A stretch of DNA of 64,000 nucleotides from NCBI GenBank assembly GCA_007115705.1, contig QXEO01000406.1, positions 4,444,804-4,508,803 of the forward strand, in the 5' to 3' direction. Below the pieces are notes generated by a model, which made no database searches, was not told the origin of the DNA, and was given only the letters and a program-made list of their open reading frames with translations. Positions 22,693 through 34,429 of the stretch are shown here, one piece after another (within the stretch, counting starts at the first letter, position 1; each line of letters starts with the position of its first letter). The translations under genes and the position numbers were made by a program. Source of the DNA: Dactylis glomerata. Its lineage: Eukaryota; Streptophyta; Magnoliopsida; Poales; Poaceae.

Positions 22693-25627
22693 CACATCTC
22701 TCAATAAGCACTGTCCAAAGGATCCCTTCCCTCTACCTCGCATTGATCAGATAATAGACTCAATAGCGGGGTACGCAAGGCTTTCCTTCCTAGATGCATA
22801 CTCTGGTTATAACCAGATCAAGCTGAAGAAAGAAGACGAGGAAAAAACAGCTTTCATCACACCATATGGCGTGTTCTGTTATCAAGTCATGCCTTTCGGC
22901 TTAAAAAACGCAGGAGCAACCTACCAGCGGATAATGCAAAACTGCCTCGAAAGTCAAATAGGACGTAACATTCAAGTTTACATTGAGGACGTGGTCATCA
23001 CCACAAGAAAAGAAGAGTCCTTAATCAGTTATTTGGCAGAAACATTCGACAACCTAAACAGGTACAAGCTCAAGCTTAACCCGACAAAATGCTCCTTTAG
23101 CGTATCGGCAGGACAACTACTGGGATTCCTAGTATTAGCAAGGGGAATAGAAGCAAACCCAGAGAAGATCCAAGCGATACTAACAATGGGGAAACCAACA
23201 AAACTCCACGACGTACAGAAGCTTGCAGGGCGCGTCGCGGCACTAAGTCGATTCGTCGCACGATTAGGAGAAAAAGCACTTCCTTTCTATGCACTCATGA
23301 AAAAGTCAAATGACAAACTTGAGTGGACAGAAGAAGCGGATACAACTTTCGCACAATTGAAAAAAGTTCTTTCCACACCGCCGGTGTTGGTCGCACCAAA
23401 TGAAAAGGAGCCGCTACTACTATATATTGCAGCAACACATCAAGTGGTGAACACAATGTTAGTAGTTGAATGAAGTGAAGAGGGAAAAGCTCATGGAGTC
23501 CAGAGTCCAGTATATTTTGTCAGCGAGGTACTATCTCCAACAAAACAGAGGTACCCGCACTACCAAAAACTTGCATACAGCGTATGCACAACAACACGAA
23601 AATTACGGCAATATTTCCCGGTGCACCCAATTATATTGGTTAACGAAGCACCACTATCCAACATATTGAACAACCCTTCAGCGACAGGATGTGTCTCCTT
23701 ATGGGGAATCGAATTATCACCCTTGGACATCATGTATGAAAAGTGAAAGGCGATCAAATCACAAGTTCTGCCGAATTTCATAGCAGAGTGGTTAGAACTA
23801 CAAAACACAGGACCGCCGGATCTATCAAGCGTACGGACAATGTACTTCGACGGATCAAAAAGAGTCCAAGAGGCAGGAGCAGGAGTAGTTCTGATTTCAC
23901 CACAAGACGACAAGTTGAAATATGTTTTAAGGATGAGTTTTCCTCAAGCTTCTAATAATGAAGCCGAGTATGAGGCTCTGCTCCACGGAATGAAAATGGC
24001 CAAAGCATGTGGAGCGACTCGACTGAAAATATTCGGGGACTCGAATCTCGTCATCCAACAAGTGATGAACAGGTGTGACGCCACCAGTGACAATATGACA
24101 GCATATAGAAACTTATACTATTATCTAGAGGGAATGTTCGATGGGTGCGAAGTTTCGCACATTAGTAGGGCCAGCAACGAGGAAGCCGACAATCTAGCAA
24201 ATATCAGGTCCCAATGCTTACCCATACCACAAGGAGTCTTTTGGGAAGAAATCATAGAGAGATCAATAAAAAATAACAAAACTTTGACTACGGAAGAACA
24301 AGCCCAACACCAAGCAATAGGCTCGGGGGCTGGCAAGCCTGGCTAAAGAAGCACAGCAGAACCAGAAGAAGTTATGATGATCGAAGAAACCTGGATGCAT
24401 CCATACTTGGCATACATGATAAACAAGACACTACCCAATGATACAGTAGAAGCAAGAAGGATAATACGATGATCCAAGCCTTTTGTCGTATTACAAGGGA
24501 AACTATACAAGAAAAGTATAACTGGCGTCCTGCAATAATGCGTCACCCCTCAAGAAGGACAAGAAATATTAAAAGACATCCACGCAGGAGTATGTGGACA
24601 TCATGCTAGCAGCAGAGCCATTGCAGCTAAAGCCTTTCGTGCAGGTTTCTATTGGTTAACAACCATTGAAGATGCGAAAGATATAGTGAGGAAATGCGAG
24701 GCTTGTCAACGTTTTGCATCTTGACCGCACGCACCAGCAGCAGAATTGCAACCAATACCACTATCCTGGCCCTTCGTGCAATGGGGTCTTGATATGGTAG
24801 GAAAATTGCACAAATCTTGGCCAGGAGGACATGTCTACATGCTAGTGGCAGTCGACAAATTTACTAAATGGGTAGAGGCAGCCCCCATAACAACCCAAGA
24901 TTCCACAACCGCAATCAATGTCATCAAGTCTATAGTTTTTTGCTTCGAAGTACCGCACAGCATCATCACGGACAATGGGACAAACTTCACATCAAAAGAA
25001 TTCAAGAGCTACTGTGAAAGTATGGGAATGAAATTGAAATTCACATCCATAGCACATCCAAAGACAAATAGACAAGTCAAAAAAGATAATGGCTTAATAT
25101 GCAACGGGATAAAACAGAGGCTGTTAGCACCTCTCGAGAAAGCCAAACACGCTTGGGTAGACGAACTGCCCTCCGTGCTATGGAGTCTCAGAACTACACC
25201 CAACGTGGCTACTCAAGAAACCCCCTTCTTTCTGGTCCACGACGCTGAAGCCGTGCTTCCAGTTGAGATCACCCATGAAGCCCCAAGAATCGTGGCTTAC
25301 ATCGAAACAACCTCCACAGAAGCACTTCAAGATGATGTCGATGCACTTGACGAAGCAAGAGACGTAGCACTCGCTTGAGCTACACAATACCAGCAAAATC
25401 TACGAAACTACCATAGTAGTCGAGTTCATCCACGATCTTTCATGGTGGGAGATTTAGTCTTGCGGTTAAAGCAAGACGGTCATGGCAAATTAGAGTCCCC
25501 ATGGGTGGGACCTTACATCGTGACAGAAGTAATACCAGGAGGAGCTTATCGACTACAAGACAAGAAAACAGGGAAAGACGAGAGCAACCCGTGGAATGCA
25601 GAGCCACTACGGCGGTTCTATGCATAG
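22693..25627 (+). pseudogene. Tat pol, copy B (RT to integrase C-terminus), degenerate
   Basis: From its first base this repeats copy A (18305 matches 22693; 21027 matches 25416), then continues past the CACTA breakpoint to the normal pol end RFYA at 25627. The frame is kept throughout, but there are stops near 23471, 23743, 24344, 24469, 24722 and 25376 among others. The RT active site reads YIED; the aRH motif is MYFDGSKRV near 23838. The integrase third acid is Lys (25079-25081), as in the other copies. By eye it is closer to copy A than to the complete element at 47743-56599, which supports duplication within one element. Confidence 0.85.
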
Positions 25628-26040
25628 AAGGAATATGGCGAAAAAGAAACTTTCGAGATATGACCCTCAGAACCCAGAACATGAGGCCACAGGTCGGGTT
25701 CTTTGGGTCAACTCGACAATATGTATGAGTATTTTTCTTTCCACTCAGGGGCTCAGACCCTTGAGTCGTATGAAATAAAATAAACAAGTTATTGAGATTC
25801 GGTATCTGTGATTATTTGAGACATATTACTAGGTTGTTCGCAACCCGATATTCGACAAAAATAAGCATGGTTCAAGGTAACCCGATAATATATCCAAAGC
25901 ATACCTTGGAACGACGATTCGTTCCCATGGCCTATTAATAAAGAGGGCACAAGATAAAATTCATCATGACTACTTATTACAGATAACATACCAAAGGATA
26001 ACCAGAGCAAGAGATTACATAAAAGAAGTATCTACTGAAA
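25628..26040 (+). other. Tat spacer between pol and antisense gene
   Basis: Non-coding. It aligns with 54204-54649 of the complete element, including GAACCCAGAACATGAGGCC and the GGGGCTCAGACCC-type stretch. No gene is seen. Confidence 0.7.
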
Positions 26041-26608
26041 GTGCACTTCAGCTTTGTACTCCTTCTGGCACTGAGTACAATCGTAGACCTTCACATCAAA
26101 CTTCGACGTACCGACATGGTAGTCAAAGATCATGAAGAAACCTTGATGGAGGTCATGGTCTTCTGCAAACTGAGACCAGCCGTCCTTGAAGTACATCTCG
26201 CCGTCCCCGTCATACTAGACCTCAACTTCATAGGGAGTTCCTCCCCCAGAGTGTTCATAAAGAACTATTTCCCGCAGCTCTCGCCCATCCGTGAACTTGA
26301 TAAACTTTAGCGGCACCCGCTGAATCTCGCGGCATTGAGCGCCGGCGATGCAGAAGAAGGAGTATATCCTGGGCGAAGGAGGAGGAGAAGCATTATGTGG
26401 CAGAGCACTCGGACCTGAAGCAGCAGTAGAAATCTTGGTCTTGTTTTTTTCTTCCCAGAGGGCGGCCAGGGCGCCGCTTAACAGGAGCAGATGACGAGGC
26501 TACCACAGCAGGGTCCTTGGACTTGTTCTTACTGCCGCGAGGGCAGCCGCGACCTCGCTTCTCCTCTAGTGCATCGAGGTTCAGCTGCGCTCCACCTGCA
26601 TCGGCCAT
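26041..26608 (-). pseudogene. antisense AT-hook/B3-like protein, decayed copy
   Basis: ATG at 26608 (MADAGGAQLN) starts the same protein as the intact copy at 54650-55219. The first AT-hook is altered (RGCPRGSKNK), the second reads KRRPGRPLGRKK, and the frame is then lost near 26440. The B3-like part (26041-26340) is readable in one frame for about 98 codons with a single TAG stop, and keeps DGWSQFAEDHD and GTSKFDVKVYD. Many differences from the other copy are silent or conservative, which suggests the protein was under selection before this copy died. Confidence 0.75.
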
Positions 26609-26760
26609 GGAGACAAGTGCTGGGAGGAAAAACCCTAGATGAGGTGAGGAAGAGGAAGATGATGCGGTGGAGGAAGTTAGTAATGAAAGAATTAGGGTTT
26701 TTTACCCTCGCCAAACATGCTCTATTTATAAATACACCTTAATGGGCCTCCGCAGAGACA
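26609..26760 (-). promoter_or_regulatory. promoter and 5' leader of the decayed antisense gene
   Basis: Reading on the minus strand there are GGCCCAT (26742-26748), TATTTATAAATAG (26722-26734), AAAAAACCCTAAT (near 26692-26704) and a second AAAACCCTAG just before the start. The same order and spacing occur in front of the intact copy at 55243-55348. The GGCCCA and AAACCCTAA motifs are common in plant housekeeping promoters (site II and telo-box type). Confidence 0.6.
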
Positions 26761-27884
26761 AGGTCCAAAGTACATCTACGGGCTTTTATATTCTATCCAG
26801 AGCAGACGATAAGGAACCGACAGCGTATCAAAAGCAAAGATACGTGTAAAAGGTGAAAAGTATACGTCAAGGGAGCACAACGCACCTCGTCATGGACTCG
26901 GGGGCTCAAAGCATGAGAAGAGAAGAGATGAATAGTTAAGCACGAATCGTGCCGAAAAATGTCACAAAAGATAATATATTAAGCAGACATGTTTATATTT
27001 TTGAGCCTATACCTGAAAAAAAAAATCGGCTATAGCCTCGGGGCTACTCCCATCGGGAGCGCTGGTCGCGCACCCGATAAAAAGAAGTCGACAGAAAGAA
27101 GATGAAGAGATTGGAGCCTATGATCGGCTACAAGTACCCGCCCACAGCTTTAGGGGTTACTTACATTAGGAGCACTGGTGGTGCACCCAATGATAAAGGA
27201 CCAACTGGTTGACAAGTGATACAGGCGTAATTGACTACCTTTCGTTGACAACGAACTTCGAATTCATTGTCGACAAAATAATGATCGATTACTCCCATCT
27301 TGAGTTATTTATGAGAGTTTAAAAAATAAAAAGAACAAACTTGAATATTTTGCACATTCTAACAGTCAAACAAGGCTGCGACATATGATTCTCGAGTTGC
27401 GTCATCGCGATAAAATTTGAATGCCATGATTGAAATATATCGTGAAGGTAAGACCCCAGGATCCATCCTGTGTGGCCTGGTATACGCACATGAATGCGCT
27501 CTGCTAGTACTTATCCATGTCAACGACATGAAGAAAATCCTGGTGGATGCACTGGGTACCCTGAGAACCACTGGGACTCATTCTTTGTAAGTCCTAAATG
27601 CGGCAAAAGAATGGGTTTGACCGGTTTCCCGAATTCGAGTCCAAGGGGATTGAATTTGATGTAGATGACAAGTATCTGTTCCAACAGTTAACTAGCCTCT
27701 TGATCCGTCAGAGTTGTCAGGCTTGTTCATCAAAACCCCTTGCGAAATAAATATAATGAAAATTATTCATATTTGAATACAGGAAGAATAAGAAGTCGAA
27801 AGATTGACCAAGTCGAAGATTTGAAGATTTGAAGATTCGAGATTCGACCCGAATCTGCAATTCTGATAGAATCTCGGGGGCTAC
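26761..27884 (+). other. Tat 3' untranslated region with CTCGGGGGCT blocks
   Basis: No gene is seen. Blocks built around GGGGCTACTCCCATCGGGAG recur (27040-27085, weaker at 27148-27200). A segment of about 370 bp (27370-27745) is strikingly conserved with 55760-56130 of the complete element. The polypurine-type stretch AATCTCGGGGGCTAC (27870-27884) ends the region at the 3' LTR. Confidence 0.7.
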
Positions 27885-28218
27885 TGACAAGGGTATAGAT
27901 AATAGAGCTCGTCAGTTGAGTACCCCTTACCTCCATTAAGCTAAGCCCAAGTGTGATACTAGTCGAGATACGAGTTCATGTCGTATATCAATATTGTAAT
28001 CTGTGTCGAACCCCTCCTGATCCTTGAGACCTGGCCACCTATATATAGGGGCTAGGAGAGGACGGTGAGGGACAAATTGAAAGCAAGCTAAGCTAACCAC
28101 AACGTTTACTTTCGATATACACCTTGTTTGACTAATTTTACCTTCGAGTTCATCCAACGCCCTACTCCCCTGATCCTAAGTCCTTCATATTGGACATTTT
28201 TCGAGTTAACCCTCATCA
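27885..28218 (+). repeat. 3' LTR (334 bp) of the duplicated Tat element
   Basis: It begins TGACAAGGGTATAG and ends CCTCATCA, with the TATA box CTATATATAGGGG (28040-28052). It aligns along its full length with the LTRs of the complete element at 47743-56599, with many more differences, in keeping with an older insertion or a sister subfamily. Confidence 0.9.
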
Positions 28219-28221
28219 GTC

Positions 28222-28355
28222 TTCATCTGGCGCCACAATGTCAGCAAAAACTCCATTTAGAATGTAGCAAGGAGCAGTCCACGACTCTCTAGCAGCACCC
28301 AAATTTGCAAACCGACCAAAAACCACATCTCTAGGAACAGTGGCTGCAGAAGGGT
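28222..28355 (-). other. short open fragment of unknown origin
   Basis: On the minus strand 45 codons are open, with protein-like composition (…RDVVFGRFANLG… to …VFADIVAPDED), directly beside the Tat LTR. It has no start or stop of its own. I do not recognise it; it could be an exon fragment or the coding part of another transposon into which the Tat element inserted. Confidence 0.25.
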
Positions 28356-30748
28356 AGGAAGCAAGCACTAGTGTGCCATCAATTAGATGGAGCAATTAGC
28401 GGGCCATTAATTAATTAGTCTATCCGGTTTTGTGTTGAGCTGAGCTCAACATTGGAGCCATCTAGACCATTTGATTGACCCCGTTGTATGGTTCAGATTG
28501 ATTGTATCAAAACAAGTTTATGCCTTTATAAGTATAATAATAGAGATTCAGACAGATTTGTGTCATACCCATTACAACATAAATTGTAAACATGTGCGTA
28601 CAACAAAAATATTCTATTACAACAAAATGTCCCAATATTTTGGAAAAGCGAATGTTACAAAATTTGTTGCCGATTGATTTAGAATAAAAGACAACCAACT
28701 ACTTCAACAAAAAATAAACCATGTTACAACAAGACCCAAAAAATGTGATTAACAATATTGTTTCCTACCAAAATTGATTCACAATAAAAAATACATACTA
28801 TTTCAACACAAAATACAAATAATTACAACAAACAAAAGTTGCATATTTGCAGCATTTGTATCATAGAACTTGTAGCACACCATTGTAATATTTTGATTTT
28901 TGTTTTTCAAAGAAAATTAGTACATGTTTGTTATATTTTGAAAGAAAATATCCATAGAGGGTCAGATCTAGGTAAAAACATTGTAGCATTGTGTATGTGC
29001 TTTTGCTACGAAAACTTATGTGTTGGTTACAAAATTAACTAACATATACAACATCGAACGAAAAACCACGGGGAAGCTTCTCCATGGCAGACCAGATCTC
29101 ATCGATTCGGCATTCAGCGTGCTTTCACGCAGAAGTCCTTAAACAAAAAATAGAAAGCAATTGGATCCTTGAATCAGACCACCGCTTTCAGTTCTTGGCC
29201 ATGGCCACGCGAGGAGGCGATAGGCTACACAGCTGGGAGCTCGAGCATGGGGGTCATGCCGACGGGAAGGGCGACCCAAGGAGGAGGCCATGATGGCACG
29301 CGTGGTGACGCTAGTAGGTAGCCACGGAGGTGTGAGAGGTGGTGCTAGGTGTGGTTCATGGCGGTGCTTCATGGCGGCGTGTCGTGGTGGTGCTTCGTGG
29401 CGGTGCTTGGTGGTCAGCGGCAGTGCTGTGTGGTGGATAGTAGCGGCGGCGCTGTGTGGTGGAGAAGAGCCATCAAAACATGAGGCCGTGAGGGGAAATG
29501 AGAGGGCTCAGGCCACACGGGATTGGGAACCTAGCGGCTCAGGGCCAGCTGCGGAATGGGCCCGACCGTGTAGAGTTTGAGAGGGACCGATTGCAGGGCA
29601 CGATCGGTCGCCCGAACGCAAGTGTTTCCCTTTTTAATATAAGACATTGAGGGTTTCACGGCCAACTTTTTTAAAGCTACGAATATTTTGGAGTTTCTGG
29701 TTTTGCCCTTTGTCACGTCCCACACGACCCACTCACTCCACGCTCCCGTGTTTAGACCTCAGAGACCAAGCTCCACTCCCATGGTGCATCGTCTGTTGCC
29801 GCCCTGCCCTCGCCACCGCTTGCCTGCCGCCGTCTGCCCCCCTACTCGCCGCCTCACATAATCTCTGTCAATTAAATCGTAGGCGGATTCCGTCGATTCA
29901 TGATAAAAAAATTGTTGGTCCCCAAGATTTGTGAGCGGCGATGCTTGATCCATCATTGTTGGAGCCTGTGGTCACAAGATCCGGTAGCCTTTCTTCCCCG
30001 TGCCCTCCTCCATGACTAACCTTCGGTGCTGGATCTCCTTAACCTTCTCTGCGTCGAGCTCACCACCCTTGATAAAACTCCAGATCCCCTTTACTCTCCT
30101 CCACACCTTGCATCTCGCTCATGCTCCTGCTTGTGCAGCAAACGAGGAATAGGAGACCAAGGCCGGTGCCCAAAGGAGGTGTTGCACGCCGATGATTCAT
30201 CAAAGATGTCGATTTGGCGGTGTTCGATTCATCCATGGATTGCCTTTTCCTCAAAGTTCTCGACTGCCTCGCAAGCATCTTGGGTGTTCTCCTCAAGGAA
30301 GCCAAGGATCCAATCCGCAACTTGCTGTTTTGGCTGATTCTTACTCTACTGGCGCCACCACCGCGTCTCTCGAAGATCACAAGGTGTTTGGGCGCAACAA
30401 TGAGCTGAATGGCACTGTGGGAATGATCATGCTGAGCCACACTCCTGCCAGCCTACCACAGAGATTATCCCCATCTGGGGCATGGGTGGTTTGTGGATGA
30501 CCATGCTCCCCCCACTCAGCCTACAACGACACCAGAGTTAAGCGCCATTTTGATCTCACAACATGGTCACTTGCCTATGCAAGTTAGTGTTCTGCTTGTT
30601 TAGTGTTAGTGCAGTATTACTCCCTTCCCTTGATAGAATTACTCGCTTTGGGTTTTGTGTAACTGCCAGTATTATTGTCAGTGCATAGTTACGAGCATTA
30701 TTATTGGTTAAGATAAATTGATAGTGCTAGTTGATTGATGCCCATGGT
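28356..30748. other. transposon-derived DNA without a recognisable gene
   Basis: 28400-29050 is AT-rich, with many short TTACAACAAA / TTTCAACAAAA units. 29080-29600 is GC-rich with GGCGGTGCT repeats, ending in CGATCGGTCGCCCGAACG and TTTCCCTTTTTAATAT. 29700-30540 is mildly GC-rich with short, unrelated ORFs up to 126 codons on both strands. The pairing of AT-rich multi-copy motifs with a GC-rich pseudo-genic part suggests a non-autonomous DNA transposon, but I found no terminal repeats. Confidence 0.4.
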
Positions 30749-31235
30749 TGTCATGGGAATGGCCATGGTAGGTACTACCGGGGTGGCACTTGAGAAGCAT
30801 GGGGCAAGAGAGTTGTAGCCATCTGCGGATCGAGATTGCAAGACATGAGGGTTTACCCAGATTTGGCCTCTCAGAGGGTAAAGACCTACGTCCTGCTTAT
30901 CTGGATTGATTATGGAAGTGTTTACAATGGCGGCGAGTCCAAGCGCAGGGCATAAGACTGCCTCTAAGGGGTGTATAATGGAGTGGATCCCTTTCTAGGT
31001 ACCTCTACCTGGCTTATATAGCAGTCACCGGGCTAGGGTTTATAGAGAATAAGGCCGAGTCAGTTGGTGACTCGGTCTTTCACCTAATCGAATGGGCCTA
31101 GCTATGCTTCTGGGCTTTGTGTTCCACTCGTCGGGCCTCACATTGTGGGTCATCCAGTCGCTGTGCCTCCCAAGTCAGTCACCATGTATAGGCTTTCCCT
31201 CTTCATGGGCCATCAGTAGTCCCCGAGTGCGTCGG
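30749..31235 (-). repeat. LTR-like block, minus strand
   Basis: It starts TGTCATGGGAATGG, resembling the LTR end of the element at 1243 (TGTCGTGGGAATTTGG), and contains the R/U5-type block GTTTACCCAGATTTGGCC followed by CTACGTCCTGC. The complement of that block recurs at 33145-33200. TATA-like TATATAAG on the minus strand sits near 31015-31022. No primer site or right boundary is clear, so it may be a solo or truncated Tat-type LTR. Confidence 0.5.
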
Positions 31236-31479
31236 GAATTCAATGGGTTCTTTAGGCGTGGCAGTCAGAGTAGGCGAGTGCTAGCTTGCAGCTCCAGTCA
31301 GATCTATCGCGAACTCCGAACTGAGAAAATATTGCGCTAAAAAGCGTGTTAGTGTGCAATTTTTTTGTACAATTCAGTCGTCTAAGCGACTTGGATGCTT
31401 TGGCGATTGACGAGTCATTGCTGTTGGAGATGGACCATTAGACGCGGTCAAACTAGCCGTTTGGAAGGGTCCAAACGAT

Positions 31480-31640
31480 AACTTCCGCGCGTTTACTGCG
31501 CGCACATCGGTGATTTCGTGTGTCGTTGCATTGGCGCCAGTATATAAGGCGAGCGAAGCAAATTGTGTGGAGTTCACCGCCACTTCCCCCCTTCATCTTC
31601 CTCCTCATTCCTTCATTTCCCCCATGCCCCGCTCAGATCA
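31480..31640 (+). promoter_or_regulatory. TATA promoter ahead of a decayed transposon gene
   Basis: AGTATATAAGGCGAGC (31540-31555) is followed by a C/T-rich leader (CTTCCCCCCTTCATCTTCC) and then the degenerate coding region from about 31700. The layout is that of a plant gene or LTR promoter. Confidence 0.45.
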
Positions 31641-31699
31641 AGCGATCCCCTTAAAGCTTTAGCAACAACGGTGGTCGCAGGTTCCTAGGATGATAGGAC

Positions 31700-32880
31700 A
31701 AAGGTCACGGAGGGGATCCTGGACCCATTCATGACGCATGGGATCATCACCACCCGAAACTTTCGGATCCCCAAGGCGGAGACGGGGTCACCGCTAAAGC
31801 CCCAGGAGTATGTCACCTTCGTCAGTCACTTGGAGCCCGGGTTTAGAACTCCTTCTTCCCTCTTCTCCTGGTGCCTTTGCGCCTTCTATCAAATTAGCCC
31901 TCGGATCTAGGCCCCCACAGCATCCAGCAGATTGTTGTCTTCGTGGCTTTCTGCGAGAGCCATTTTGGCTGTGAGCCCTACTTTCTCCTGTGGCTGTCCC
32001 TCTTTCATGGGCGCTGCAATGGAAGGGCGGAAACTTCCCATCTCTGGCAGCGTCATATTCCAGCTGTAGAAGATGCAGAATTTCTTCAAACTGGAGCTGC
32101 CTAAGAAGGCCTCCTTTGAATGGTGCAAGTACTGGCTATATGTCAAAGAGGTTATGCCAAAAGGCGAGGTCGCGATGCTGTAGTACACAGCGGAGCCGAG
32201 TACGCCATGGCAACTGAAGGTGAAGAGGCTACCCGCAGGGCAAATGGCCATGGCGGATAAGATGGTGGCGTGGATCACCGAGCTCAAGGAGCAGGGGTTG
32301 ACGATGATCAACCTTTACAACTGCTAGCTTGGAAAGCGACTAGTGTCGCTGGTGACCTAGGCGCACCCGATGTGGTAGTACACTGGGCAGAATGACCCCA
32401 CTCGGTCATCGGCGACTGAGTGGAACAAACAGGAGTACATCGTGGCCATGAAGAAGATCACATGGGCCCAGTTCTCGAGATTCGATGAGGGCCTGTCACC
32501 ATTCATGCTGGACGGGATGCTAATGACCACGGTAAGCCAATTTCTTGCTACTTCTCCATCTTGTCTTCATATTACACCCAACTGACTGTCGATTGATAAG
32601 AGACGTTCAACATCGTGCAAGGGTGCCTGCCTCTGCTCAACGGCGAACTCCCCGAGGAATATCAGGACGCGAGCGCGATGGCCACTCTGGACGATGCCGA
32701 GGCCGAGGCCAGTGATGAGGAGAATGAGGTCCAGAGCGTCCGACGAGGACATGACCCATAGGGTCCTCATTCTTGGCATATCTGGTTTCGGCCTAGGAAG
32801 AAGCCCGTTTGAGGGAAGCATAAAGCCTACAAAGCTCCACTGATGGCGCAACCCATGAAGCCAAGACTTAGCGTGCACTA
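31700..32880 (+). pseudogene. decayed plant 'gypsy-type transposon' protein
   Basis: Plus-strand translation with interruptions gives PQEYVTFVSHLEPGFRTP, FFKLELPKKASFEWCKYWLY and FSRFDEGLSPFMLDGML, then an acidic C-terminus (NGELPEEYQDASAM and an Asp/Glu-rich tract). This resembles the plant proteins grouped as putative gypsy-type transposon (PF04195), often found in Tat-type elements or beside them. A GTAAGC after GGGATGCTAATGACCACG (near 32531) looks like a splice donor, so the gene may have had an intron. Several stops make it non-functional. The family match is recalled, not computed. Confidence 0.45.
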
Positions 32881-32889
32881 CAAGGACTC

Positions 32890-33300
32890 GAAGAGCTAGA
32901 GTTTCTGTGTTCAAACCGATCTAGGTTTTCTCCTACTAGGCAAATTGTAACCGACCTTCGAAGGATCCCAAGACCTAGCCTTCTATTATAGAAGGCTAGG
33001 AGGTACCTCCGGGATTGCCTCTGTGAACCTTTTTTGCCTCCACCCGAGCGCTTGTAATCTTGAGAGCTCTCCATCTTTGGCTAGATCCAATCTACGCCTT
33101 TGTTGTAAAGACCTCGCTGTAACACCACATCAATACAAAGTCAGACAAGTAGGACATAGGTCTTTACCCTCTGGGGGGCCAAACCTGGGTAAACTCTCGT
33201 GTGGCCTTGTCTTAGTCTGACTGCCGTCGAGTTCGTTGGATCCCTCTCTTTTCATGAATCGAAAGTCCTCAAGCATGGACATTGCCAAGGAACAACCTCA
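32890..33300 (+). repeat. LTR end (R/U5) of a Tat-like element
   Basis: The sequence ends …AACAACCTCA directly before a primer site and contains GTCTTTACCCTCTGGGG, the plus-strand counterpart of the block at 30860-30900. The left boundary of this LTR is not visible to me. Confidence 0.55.
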
Positions 33301-33304
33301 TTAA

Positions 33305-33322
33305 TTGGTGCCGACCGTGGGG
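33305..33322 (+). other. primer binding site of Tat-like element
   Basis: TTGGTGCCGACCGTGGGG, one base from TTGGCGCCGACCGTGGGG, the site used by the complete Tat element at 48080-48097. Confidence 0.75.
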
Positions 33323-33325
33323 ACG

Positions 33326-34429
33326 ATGGGATCTACATCTACGGGCTCGTCAGCTCTTTCATCGGTCGCTATCGACTCATCATCACCGATCGCCATCGAC
33401 TCGCCATCGACATGCCATCATCGGTCGCCAACGACTCACCATCATCGGCCATCATCGACTCCTACCCGCTCTCATTGGGACCTGCTTCAGCAACAACCAG
33501 AGGTTTCAGTCTGACAATCGGCATGATGAACTTCTACATCAATGATGCAGGCATTAGTAGGCTACTACATGCAGTTGAGATCGCCACATCCGCGGTCGAC
33601 TCCGCGTTACCACTGCTCGCCATCATCCAGCAAACACATGCGGTCAACTTCGTGTCATCATCGCCAGCTGCACACCCCGACGCTCACCAAGCACCGGAAT
33701 CATCATCTCCCTCCGTTGGATGTAACATCCTTCATGGGCCACCACCGTCCCCTACCACCGCCTACTGCATTGATTGCGATGGCTAAAACTTCGTGGGAAC
33801 AGGAGACTTCTTCCCACATGAAATCTCCGGATGTGGAGACCCCCGCGATGGCTCTGCCGCAATCTACCCGACAATTTTCGAGTGCCAGAAGGCTCTTGAC
33901 GCGCTCACCCTGCACTCGATTCCTCAAAACATCAAATATGTCAAAGGACTCTATTCAGACTACACTTGCACCGATGATGATTCCTACCTCAAGGCTAAGG
34001 GGACAATCAGAAAATCCAGCGGCTCAAGCTCTAAGGATTCCGCCCACACCAGCAACGGCTATGTCATTGAGTCTGACACTGACATGGACATAAACTCTGG
34101 CGCATGCGCCGGCGAGGATGATAACTATCCCCTCACTCGCGCCGAGATCAAGGACACTCTACAGGCATCGTCTGACATGCATTGCATGATGGCGTCGCAC
34201 GACAATGTAAGCGGCAGCAGAACTACTAGAGTTTGTGGCGGTCGAACTGCCAGTTTTCAAATAATCACGCAGGCCCAGACCTGCCAAGCAAGGAGCATCT
34301 ACACCGGCGAAGAACCTCTCAGTCTGAATCCTATAGAAGAGGAGCTAGCAGCTCTCCGCTTCATCGTCAACAAGCAAAAGGCTTAGATCGCCAGCAAAAA
34401 GCGAGTGTTGGAGCGATGCAGAGAAGAGG
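33326..34429 (+). pseudogene. gag N-terminal region of Tat-like element
   Basis: ATG at 33326 opens MGSTSTGSSALSS, a Ser/His/Pro-rich start that stops at 33512. The better protein-like frame runs from 33793 to 34386: TGDFFPHEISGCGD, NIKYVKGLYSDYTC, an acidic Ser-rich stretch, then EEELAALRFIVNKQKA. A TAG at 34384-34386 is followed by a further open SKKRVLERCREEV to the copia insertion at 34430. At least one frameshift separates the two parts. The rest of gag lies beyond the nested insertions, off the right edge. Confidence 0.55.

Larger units (their letters stand above)
18009..28218 (+). mobile_element. Tat-lineage Ty3/gypsy element with internal duplication, 3' part
   Basis: This starts abruptly at the chromovirus LTR end, in the middle of pol; its 5' LTR, gag and protease must lie left of the window. 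It contains pol copy A (18009-21027), a truncated CACTA piece (21028-22692), pol copy B (22693-25627), an antisense B3/AT-hook pseudogene (26041-26608), a long 3' untranslated region and a 3' LTR (27885-28218). It is the same family as the complete element at 47743-56599 but clearly older. Confidence 0.85.
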
